Origin: Scalesia atractyloides | Lineage: Eukaryota; Streptophyta; Magnoliopsida; Asterales; Asteraceae | Assembly: GCA_947069175.1 (NCBI GenBank) | Contig: CAMTDV010001633.1 | Coordinates: 59,564,102-59,628,101 of the forward strand | Length of the DNA: 64,000 nt | Direction of reading: 5' to 3' | Part shown: positions 45,606 through 54,308 of the stretch, in pieces | How positions within the stretch are numbered: position 1 is the stretch's first letter | Layout of the letters: each line of letters starts with the position of its first letter | Notes under the pieces: generated by a model | The model's input: only the letters and a program-made list of their open reading frames with translations | Databases searched by the model: none | Told to the model about the DNA's origin: nothing | Made by a program: the position numbers and the translations under genes

Positions 45606-45694
45606 ACTCTTTACAAACATTAACTTTGACATTTCGCTTCTAAATACAGACTCGATATTATACGATGACTAGGCAACAGACATATGCATCAACA
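45588..45694 (-). repeat. Truncated 5' LTR of E
   Basis: Only the first 107 bp of the LTR remain, matching 41278-41385 in order and spacing (89 versus 90 bp from terminus to palindrome). The promoter, rest of the LTR and primer site are missing. Confidence 0.82.
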
Positions 45695-46074
45695 ATATGT
45701 TGGCCTACTTCATCATTCAAAATCACAATCTTTTTTTACCAAAACACGTTATATAATGGTTATACATAATGATGCACATGTGTATTTTGAATATTGGTAA
45801 TGTAAAAAGTAGTGTATTAGGGATGGTATTGTAAATTAAAGTGCAATTGTCTACTACTGATAATGTATTACGGAATTTGTCGAAGTTATGATACGTATGC
45901 ACATGTGCATGGATAACTGTTACTCGAAAAAAATCAGTTTTTTTAGGAAATGAAATATAGCGATTTTTATAAAAAAAATATTAAAAAAAAAATTTGAGTG
46001 TTTTTTTATTTTTTTTTAGATTTTGTTTGCAATAAAGGTGGTTCTCGCAATAAAGGTGGTTTTCGCATGAACCT

Positions 46075-46079
<5 letters not shown>

Positions 46080-46129
<50 letters not shown>
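46080..46129. repeat. (TA)n microsatellite between M4 and M5
   Basis: About 25 TA units. Confidence 0.95.
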
Positions 46130-46132
<3 letters not shown>

Positions 46133-46507
46133 AAAGGTTATATAGAAAACCAACTTGTGGTGAGAAAACCTAGGAAACTCAAAGCTCCCGACATTTTTTT
46201 ATTTTGAAAAAAAATTACACATGTAATATACATGTTTTTAAGGGTTTTGAGCAAAAAAAATAAAAAAAGCGTCGACCAGATTTTTTTTTTAAATAAACAA
46301 GTTATTGCGTAACATATGTTAAATTCATGTGTAACATATGTTACAGTCGCGTTGTTGAAAACTTTTTTATTTTTTTAAATATCCATCCGGCGCTTTTTTT
46401 CTCAGAACCCTTAAAAACATGTATATTACATGTGTGATTTTTTTTCAAAATAAAAAAATGTCGGGAGCTTTGAGTTTCCTAAGTTTTCTCAATTACAAGG
46501 GTTTTCT

Positions 46508-46509
<2 letters not shown>
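46130..46509. mobile_element. TA-flanked hairpin element M5
   Basis: Nearly the whole 380 bp folds back: GGAAACTCAAAGCTCCCGAC near the left end is the inverse of GTCGGGAGCTTTGAGTTTCC near the right, and ACATGTAATATACATGTTTT pairs further in. Wording differs from M1, so it is a separate family with the same TA preference. Confidence 0.85.
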
Positions 46510-46554
<45 letters not shown>

Positions 46555-46559
46555 ATATA
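46510..46559. repeat. (TA)n microsatellite between M5 and M6
   Basis: About 24 TA units with one TT interruption. Confidence 0.95.
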
Positions 46560-47115
46560 GGATGAGTATCATGAGTGAACCACATCCTTGTTTGTGAACC
46601 TTGTGAACCAATCTGAGCCATTGATCATTTTTTTAGATATAAGGGATATGATGGTAATTAATCAATTTAAACAAAGAAGTTATAACATAAAACTAACTAC
46701 TCTTTACGATCTTTAAATCGTTATAAAATTTTCATATGTTAATATTTTTTTCTTTTAAATACACCACAAAAACAGGTTTCTTATTCTCTTTAATTTGAGT
46801 ATAATATTGTTGTAGTTTTTTTTTTAAAAACGAAAAACATATGAAGTTTCCTTTTTTAGCGTTTTATTGTTTATATACACAGGTGTACATGGGTTCGATA
46901 CACAGATGTACAACAGTGTACATACTAAAAAAAATACAATATTCAGTTATGATAGGATAGCAAAATTACCAATACACCCTTATCTTTAATTAATAATTAA
47001 TTATATCATTAATCTCTTTATTTTATTGCCTTTTTTATAACCGTTCATCTCAAATAGATCAAGGATTGAGATTGGTTCACAAGGTTCACAAATAACATTA
47101 GGTTCACTCTAGAAC

Positions 47116-47122
<7 letters not shown>
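46560..47122. mobile_element. TA-flanked element M6
   Basis: Left end GGATGAGTATCATGAGTGAA with TTGTGAACCTTGTGAACCAA. The right end is its inverse, TTGGTTCACAAGGTTCACAA to AGAACCCTACC. TIR about 80 bp, non-coding. Confidence 0.8.
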
Positions 47123-47146
<24 letters not shown>

Positions 47147-47540
47147 GGTAGAGGGATGGGTTAAAATAAGAACCACCACGAGTTGTCAGAACCGCGAAAA
47201 CTTTTTACCCGGGCGAGTTGGGCCAAAATTTTTTTTTCACAAACGTAAAATATTATAAACACATCTGGAAAAAAAGTTTAAAAAAATTGTCGAGCTGGTA
47301 GTTTTGATTGATGAAAGTTTTTTTTTACGTCTGGGAGTAAAATTAAATTTTAAAATTTACTCCCAAGCGTAAAAAAAAATACTTGCATCAGTCAAAACTA
47401 CCGCCCCAACATTTTTTTTACTTTTTTTACAGATATTTTTATAATTTTTTCATCTACGTTTGTGCAAAAAAAATTGGCCCAACTCACCCCGGATCAAAAG
47501 GTCTCGCAACTCGCGGTGGTTCTCATTTGAACTGAATCCC

Positions 47541-47541
<1 letters not shown>
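47147..47541. mobile_element. TA-flanked element M7
   Basis: Left end GGTAGAGGGATGGGTTAAAA with ACCACGAGTT. Right end is the inverse, AACTCGCGGTGGTTCTCATT to AATCCCG. An internal inverted pair (TTTTTACGTCTGGGAGTAAA against TTTACTCCCAAGCGTAAAAA) makes a hairpin. It is related in wording to M2. Confidence 0.8.

Positions 47542-47625
<84 letters not shown>
47542..47625. repeat. (TA)n microsatellite, longest in the window
   Basis: About 84 bp of TA with an AATA phase change near 47597. Borders M7 and the partial element M7b. Confidence 0.95.
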
Positions 47626-47628
<3 letters not shown>

Positions 47629-47750
47629 GGGGGGGGGTTGGATGGGAGGTGTTTAGGTTTTTGGGTTGGGATGGGGTGGGTGTTAAGGTTTTTGGGTGGT
47701 GGTTGGGTTTATTTTGTTGTGTTCACATTGGTTCTCGCATGAACCTTGTC
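47626..47750. mobile_element. Partial TA-flanked element M7b (right end of M1 type)
   Basis: A G-rich stretch (11-G run near 47628) with TTTAGGTTTTTGGG repeats ending GGTTCTCGCATGAACCTTGTC at (TA)n. Only the right half of an M1-like element is present. Confidence 0.65.
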
Positions 47751-47761
47751 ATATATATATA

Positions 47762-48945
47762 GGAGAAGGATCCGTTAGGAACTACCCTTTATTGCGAGAA
47801 CCACCCAAAGATACCTAAAAAATCTATAAAACACCCAAAAAAATTTAATATTTTTTTTGAATAATTTGCTATATTTCGTCAACAATAAAAAATAAATCAA
47901 AAATAAAAATAAAAATTTTGAGTAACAGTTATCCATGCACATGTGCATTTTTATCATTTCTTTGACAAATTTCGTAATACATTACAAACATTTGACAATT
48001 GTACTTTGATTTACACTACCACGTGTAATACACTACTTTTTACGTTACCAATATTAGAAATGCACATCTGCATCTATGTGTATCAACATGAAATAAGGTG
48101 TTTTGGTACCCTACTTTGAATCCACCTTCTCTTTCATCTATCATTCCATCCATAATACACTACCATGCACATGTGCATATGTATCATTTCTTCGACAAAT
48201 TCCGTAATACGTTACAAATATTAGACAATTGTACTTTCATTTACACTACCATGTGTAATAAACTACGTTTTATGTTACGAATATTAGAAATGCATATGTG
48301 CATCTATATGTATCAACATAAAATAAGGTGTTTTGGTACACTACTTTGAATACACTTTCTCTTTCGTCTATCATATGATCTATAATACACTTCTATTACT
48401 TCCTATCATCCATAATAAAATACCATTACATCCTACCATCTATAATACAATACCAATACCAATATTTTCACTTTATTACATGTATATCAACACCATTTAT
48501 ACCATCCAATCAACATATTACATCATAAAGTGACAACTATAACCAAACCATAAACCACTAGATATAACTAACCAAAAAACTTGTATATGGGCCTACTTCA
48601 TCATTCAAAATCACAAACTTTTTGTACCAAAAACGATATATAATGGTTATACATAATGATGCACATGTGCATTTTGAATATTGGTAATGTAAAAAGTAGT
48701 GTATTACAGATGGTATTGTAAATTAAAATCCAATTATCTACTACTGATAATGTATTACGGAATTTTTCGAAGTTATGACACATATGCACATGTGCATGGA
48801 TAACTGTTACTCAAAAAAAGTTCTTTTTTCTAAACAAAATATAGCGATTTTTTTAAAAAATATTAGAAAAAAAATTTCAGTGCTTTTTTTATTTTATATT
48901 TTATTTTGTTTTGCAATAAAGGTGGTTCTCGCATGAACCTTACCC
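47762..48945. mobile_element. TA-flanked foldback element M8, uninterrupted relative of M4
   Basis: About 1.18 kb from GGAGAAGGATCCGTTAGGAA to GGTTCTCGCATGAACCTTACC. Internal inverted repeats GAGTAACAGTTATCCATGCA (about 47918) and its inverse (about 48793-48812) match those of M4. It serves as an empty-site reference for E: CTTGTATATGGGCCTACTTC (about 48580) corresponds to the two sides of the E insertion. Confidence 0.82.
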
Positions 48946-49781
48946 TATATATATATATATACACTTGCAGAAACCCGCGCGATGCGGCGGCAGCTATAAC
49001 TAAAAATGTGGTACTTGTTTTATATTTGTTTATCGATCTTCTTGTGATATATAGTATGGTACTTTTGTTAGAGGGAATTACTCGTGCGTTGCGGCGGCCA
49101 TTCGGTCGGTATTAGTGTTGTTCGTTACAGTACCGGTAATATAAAGCTCTAACTAATATAACTCTTTAATTATCTATACAAGGTAAATTTGAAGTATTAT
49201 GAAAAAGGGCTGAAAAGTAGGATACTTCAATTTACTACGCAATACTTGTTTTTGTGTGTTTATCAATTATATATTTTGTGTATTGAAAGTAATCAAAAAT
49301 ACATCGTAACATAATTTGACAAACTTTATTAGAGACGGTATACACAGAACGCTTAAAGTAAAAAAGCACCATGAGCATGTAGTGTGACAATTGAACATGT
49401 CAACAAAAAGAATCATTTGGTTTCTTATAGCGGATAACACCATTAGCTATGTAAAACAAGTAAACAACTGAAGCTAAAAGCAAAATAAGATGCCAATTCT
49501 TCGTTCTACATTACTAGCTATCTACATAGTGGATTATACACCAAATATTGATTATGTTCAGTTAATTTAAAAGAAAAGTTTCTTACTTTTGTGTATAAAT
49601 GAGAAACTACATTCAAGGTTGCAGACAAACATTGTTAGATGAAACAATCGAGATCACAAGCTCAAAGTTTGTTCATATGGCTCATTTTAATCTACTTTGG
49701 TCAGTATATCAATTAAATATAGAAAATACCAAAAGAAAACCACTTTAAACAATTAAGAAAACCAACTTTGGTTAGTATATC
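48946..49781. other. Short (TA)n then AT-rich spacer, no gene seen
   Basis: 48946-48961 is the last (TA)n of the train. Two GC-rich words, CCGCGCGATGCGGCGGC (about 48975) and GTGCGTTGCGGCGGCC (about 49085), look like plant repeat fragments. The remainder is AT-rich with no motif. Confidence 0.6.
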
Positions 49782-50933
49782 TGTCACACCCTGGTCGTAG
49801 CGGAAGCGCAAACGTGTGACTATGAGGTAATCATTGCATCCAATCGCGTAAACACATAGTAATTAACAACGATGCCATATCATATATTAAGTTGCAACAA
49901 ACATTACAAGTTTTGTAAAAACAAGTTTGCATAAGTTCAACGCGTTCAAGATGTTACCCCAAAAACATAGTTGTAGCTACATTACATCACAAAAACAAGT
50001 TTGTTATCATCATAAAGTAAACCAAGGTTTTGACTCCTATATACCCATACAAGGTTGGGATATAAGAGGCAACTCCTTCAAAAGTGGCATCCGTTGTTAT
50101 ATCATTCCATTTCCCGAAGACTATCACCGGCTCATGTCTTGTTCCCTGAAATACATGTAAGTTTGAAAACATCAACAAAAGTTGAGCGAGTTCATGTAGT
50201 ATTGTTTTCGCATAAATCATAAATGTCATCAATATTAAAATCCATGTATGTTATTGTCATTTACCATGGGTTTAAGGATCTATCAGTGGGTAGCTAGTCC
50301 GCTGACATTATGTGCCATAAGTAAGTAAATAACCAAACCGAGACAACTTTGTCATCAATTAGGGCTCAGAAAAGCACTCCATGGTTAACAACTAGGAGTG
50401 GAGCGTGTCTCAAACTCAATAGATCTATACCTTTTGCACCTTGGTCACTAAGTGATTAATGGTTACTAATGTCATAATCCTACTTACGCACATCGATCAT
50501 TGTCATCATTTGAACCCGAAGCTAACATACAATTTGTCATAAACATGTATTCCCCCCCCCCCCCCGAGTGTTATAAAACCAAAAACGTTTAAAAGAAAAG
50601 GGGGACATGAACTCACTAGTTTGTGTTCCGTAAAGTTGTACTAATGTAATGCGAGTGTCCGAGTACGCTTGTAACCTATAAGTGTACTAATTTTATTAGA
50701 CACTTAGGTCAGGTTTGACCTCGTACAAGTTGCTCATCTTGAATTAGTGTTATGTATTCATTTGTTTTCTTTGAACAATTTTATTACTTTTATAGTGTTG
50801 GTAGTTTGTGTGCTTTATTTTTATTTATGTATATATATATTTCTCAAATATATATATATTTTTTATCAAGTAATTAATCATGTGTGAACGGGCCTTTCCC
50901 TTCACCTGTCCTCGTGCCTTGTACGTATGTCAT

Positions 50934-51347
50934 TGGGCCTAGCCCATGTCATCTTGTCTTCGGGTCTAGCCCTTGTTATCTTATCTTTGGGCCTAGCCCA
51001 TGTTATCTTTGTCATTGGGCCTAGCCCACTTAGTTTATACGATTGGGCCTAGCCCACTTAGTTATATCATTGGGCCTAGCCCACTTGGTTTATATGATTG
51101 GGCCTAGCCCAAGTTATGTTATCAATGGGCCTAGCCCATATGTTATATGTGAATGGGCCTAGCCCATGTTGTAATGTGATTTGGGCTTAGACCACTATCT
51201 TCTTGGGATCCATTAAGTGTTGAGATTGGGCCTAGCCCAAATGTTTATATGCATTTGGGTTTTAGCCCAATATAACTAATTAGAGTCCACTTTAGTTATA
51301 TGGTTTGGGCCTAGCCCATTTGCGTTATGTAATTTGGGCTTAGCCCA
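50934..51347 (+). repeat. Array of about 14 TGGGCCTAGCCCA palindromes
   Basis: A 13-bp palindrome with arms TGGGC/GCCCA recurs about every 25-40 bp. At least ten copies are exact or one base off. Spacers are AT-rich and only loosely alike. Each copy holds TGGGCC on one strand and TGGGCT on the other, both fitting the plant site II (TCP-binding) consensus TGGGCY. Confidence 0.9.
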
Positions 51348-51840
51348 TTAACATAATTTGAGTCCATTAGTGGGAATTACATGAACCTAATTTAAGTATG
51401 TTTTGCAACACTTAGAAACTTTATGTTTTTAACTTTCCGGATTTTTGTTATCGACAATATATATTAGTCTTGTGCCAATGAAAAGTGTATATCTTTTTAG
51501 AGACATTGTCGTGATCATTTTCAATATATATCTTATGTTTGATAACGCCCATGTGTTTAAATATATTAGTAGCTCGCCCGGTATCCGATCTGTTCGTTTA
51601 GCTGTTTCGTGGTAAGCCTTTGGAATATATATAGGAATGTATGTATATACTGTAACATTTGTCAAAAACGGGTTTCCAAAACCTGCTCCGTTTTGTAATC
51701 GAATATCAAGTTATAAATGTCACGTTGAATATTTATGATTATTTTGATTTAAAATGATACATAATTAATAAATAAACTAAACTATAAAAATTATATTTGA
51801 TAAAAAGTTAAAACAAAATAAATAAAAAGGAAATGTTGCT

Positions 51841-51914
51841 GCCGGGACTCGAACCCGGGTCAGCCAAAACCGAATCCAAAGACTTAGCACACACTCACAT
51901 CACCACTCCGCCAC
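51841..51914 (-). other. tRNA-like module with intact A and B boxes
   Basis: On the minus strand TGGCGGAGTGG (51903-51913) fits the RNA polymerase III A box and GGTTCGAGTCC (51845-51855) fits the B box. The T arm CCGGG-TTCGAGT-CCCGG pairs perfectly. The segment between recalls tRNA-Ser. I do not find a matching acceptor stem, so this is called tRNA-like, not a tRNA gene. Confidence 0.6.
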
Positions 51915-52748
51915 TTGTTGTTTTCTGTTATCTCTAGGAAACAAATAAGATTTATATACAAACTCGGTTAAACCGGTTGCGCCAACTGAGAAACGGAAAT
52001 CGGCAAATCAATCGTCAAATCGCTTGATTACTCGCACATTCAGTTTATAACCGATGCACCGACGATTTTAATCAAGTCGGAATTGATTGAACATCAATTC
52101 TCATCATTATCGGTTTTTATAACCGAAAAATAATCAAGTCCATATTACTTCAACTCCAAACCCCTCTCGCGACTCAGAACATCATACCAACATTCCATTT
52201 CACTTTCGTCACACTTTCAGTTCGTCAGAACGTTTAAATCAACTCGCCGGAATTTTCTGCAAGATTCGCCGGAAAACTGTATTCATCCTCAAACGGTAAA
52301 TCTTTCAATAACATTGTAGTTCAACAATTGTTAGGCTATTTCTAACTTAAACCTTTCAATTGAAATCGAATTCAGGCACTGTATTCAGCTAATTTCAGTT
52401 CGCCGGAAAAATTCTGAAAATCTCTATATTCATCTGAGAATCGGTAAGGGCATTCAAACCCTCTGTTAACATTTACTTCAATTTCACGATTAGCTAATAA
52501 AAACGGCTAATTGTCTTGTTCAGTTGAAGAGCATAAAAACAGGGACCGACACATTGCCGGAATTCTGAAATAAACCGTTCATCGGTATGTTCACCTCTAA
52601 TTACCGTCTCTTCCATTTCATTTTAGCCTTACGAATGTTTGTTAATCGTAAAAACAAGAAACGAATTAGTGAATCAGTTGACTGTAATCTGAATGTAGAA
52701 GACGAAGTTAGTTAAGTTATAAGTTTATTTAAAATCATTAATATGAAC

Positions 52749-53162
52749 GGGTTAGACACACAGTCCAGCGGTGGACTGTGTGCAAAACATAGTCGCACGT
52801 CACAAGTTCGATTCCTGATACACGCACTCCTTATGTAATAAAATGTCTTTTTGTTTGAAACTAAACCGGGTTAACTCCGTTAGTTGTTAAGTATAATAAA
52901 AACCGAGATATTAATCAGGTTAGACACACAGTCCAGCGGTGGACTGTGTGCAACACTGAATCGCACGTCACGAGTTCGAAACCTGATACTGGCACCGGTT
53001 CGTTGAATTAAAATATTTTTGAAATTAAAAGAATTTTGGTTAAACCGAATTAGTATATAAATATAATTAAAAACAAGATTATTTCGGGTTAGACACGTAG
53101 CTCAGTTGGTAGAGCTGCGTGCACGCGTACGGGAGGTCTCGGGTTCGAGCCTCACCCGGCGC
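52749..53162 (+). repeat. Three tandem tRNA-like modules, ~168-bp period
   Basis: Modules start with GGTTAGACAC at about 52749, 52918 and 53086. Each has a D-arm-like hairpin (AGTCCAGCGGTGGACT in the first two, TAGCTCAGTTGGTAGAGC in the third) and about 45 bp later a B-box-like core (AGTTCGATTCC, AGTTCGAAACC, GGTTCGAGCC). Module 3 is closest to a real tRNA and can pair CGGGT with ACCCG at its ends. They decay from the third to the first. No full cloverleaf is supported. Confidence 0.65.
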
Positions 53163-53659
53163 AAACAATTTCGCTGACCGAACCGGTCAACAAGTCACAA
53201 GTCAACGGTCAACGGTCAACGCAAAATAAACAATTTTTTTTATATTTTTATTTATTTAATTTAATTTAAAAATCAATTAAAAATACTTAAAAATAATATT
53301 TTTAAAGATAGAAAATAGCCTTAAACTTACAAAAATATATCTAAAAATCTCATTAAAATCCTTAATAAAATCCACTCATTTAATATATTTTTCCGTTATT
53401 ATTTAGGTTAGTATTTCTCGTTGTTCCGCTCATCCAATTCGTGCGCATCTCACCATCTCCAATCCAACGCACCCAATGTGAGTGAATCTGTACAAATTCC
53501 CCGTTTAATCACGTTTTGGGGTGTATCATGTGTCTTGTTATATATATTATATTTAAACCATTGTGCATACATCAGATCATGAACATGTGTATTCAGTTTG
53601 TTGTTGTGTGGTTATTGTTGGATGCAATTTATTATTTTCAGTATATGCAATTTCATAAG

Positions 53660-53840
53660 CCGCCGCTCCCCATTACATTATGAGCGTTAAGCATGTTCCC
53701 CATTTCATTATGAGCGTGAACCTGGCGTGCCCACATACGATCAGCTCCGTTTGATTGAGCCTTGATCGCACAGACATTTTCATTTTCAGTACATGCAATA
53801 CGATCGGCTCCGTTTGATTGAGCCTTGATCGCACAGTTTC
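53660..53840 (+). repeat. Two short direct duplications in F
   Basis: CCCCATT(A/T)CATTATGAGCGT occurs twice (about 53667 and 53698). A longer unit with GATCGCACAG following CTCCGTTTGATTGAGCCTT occurs twice (about 53751 and 53808). Confidence 0.75.
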
Positions 53841-54308
53841 ATTTATGTTACTTATCGTATGTTGTTGGTATGTTAATGTATGCTATCATATGTTATTGTA
53901 TGTTATAAGTTGTGATTGCTATTTGCCACTGCTTGATTATTTACATTTGCTCATTTATGATTATGCACAATTTTTCATTGGTAAACTAACAAGTAAATCA
54001 ATAATAAATGTTTATCTAACAAGGTTCACTCGCCAACTTATGTTGACCCAAAAACCCCCATTTTTACACATGATACAGGTGAACCAGCAGCAGCCAGAAA
54101 CACATAGGATTGGACTAGAAGAATAAAATGATTTAGAGCTTGGAACTATTTTGTTTGGTTATTTCTTTGTATTGTATGGACATGTTTGGATTATTTGGAA
54201 TGTAACTTTGACTTTAATAAATATGAAACATATTAGTAAATGTCATGAGTTTTGGTGATAACCCAATTATGCCCCGACTCTTATTCCGCTGCGGGTCGGG
54301 GTGTGACA

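Larger units (their letters stand above)
40988..45694 (-). mobile_element. Gag-only LTR retroelement E (TR-GAG-like)
   Basis: In the minus direction it starts TGTTGATGCATATG at 45694, encodes a copia-type gag (45245-43567), has about 2.2 kb of non-coding DNA, a polypurine tract AAGGGGGAGTC (41396-41386) and a complete 398-bp 3' LTR (41385-40988). No protease, integrase, RT or RNase H is present. The 5' LTR is reduced to 107 bp (45588-45694), and no primer-binding site is found. It shares termini, polypurine tract and palindrome with element D. Flanks GTATG/ATATG fit a slightly altered TSD. Confidence 0.85.
40151..46079. mobile_element. TA-flanked foldback element M4, split by retroelement E
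   Basis: Left part 40151-40987, right part 45695-46079. It opens GGATAAGAATCCGTTAGGAA and closes GGTTTTCGCATGAACCTTACC. Long internal inverted repeats include GAGTAACAGTTATCCATGCA (about 40324) against its inverse at about 45903-45931, and many copies of the palindrome ATGCACATGTGCAT. Element M8 at 47762 is an uninterrupted relative. A duplication of (A)TATG at 40984-40987 and 45695-45699 marks the insertion of E. Confidence 0.8.
49782..54308. mobile_element. Large repeat F: solo-LTR-like or TIR element
   Basis: The ends are inverted: TGTCACACCCTGGTCGTAGC at the left and GCTGCGGGTCGGGGTGTGACA at the right. Length 4.5 kb with no coding sequence. LTRs of C likewise begin TGTGACACCCC and end GGGTGTGCCA, which favours a solo LTR. 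Against this, I found no matching 5-bp flanks (ATATC/TATAC). It contains a C14 run (50552-50565), the site-II-like palindrome array, four tRNA-like modules and leader-like GT-splice repeats (52230-52590). Direction cannot be fixed. Confidence 0.6.

Noticed and set aside
50934..51347. CRISPR-like regular array
   Set aside because: Repeat is 13 bp, spacers vary and resemble each other, and the context is a plant repeat.
53086..53162. Functional tRNA gene
   Set aside because: D and T arms are recognisable, but the acceptor stem pairs only partly and the anticodon arm is not formed. Kept as tRNA-like.
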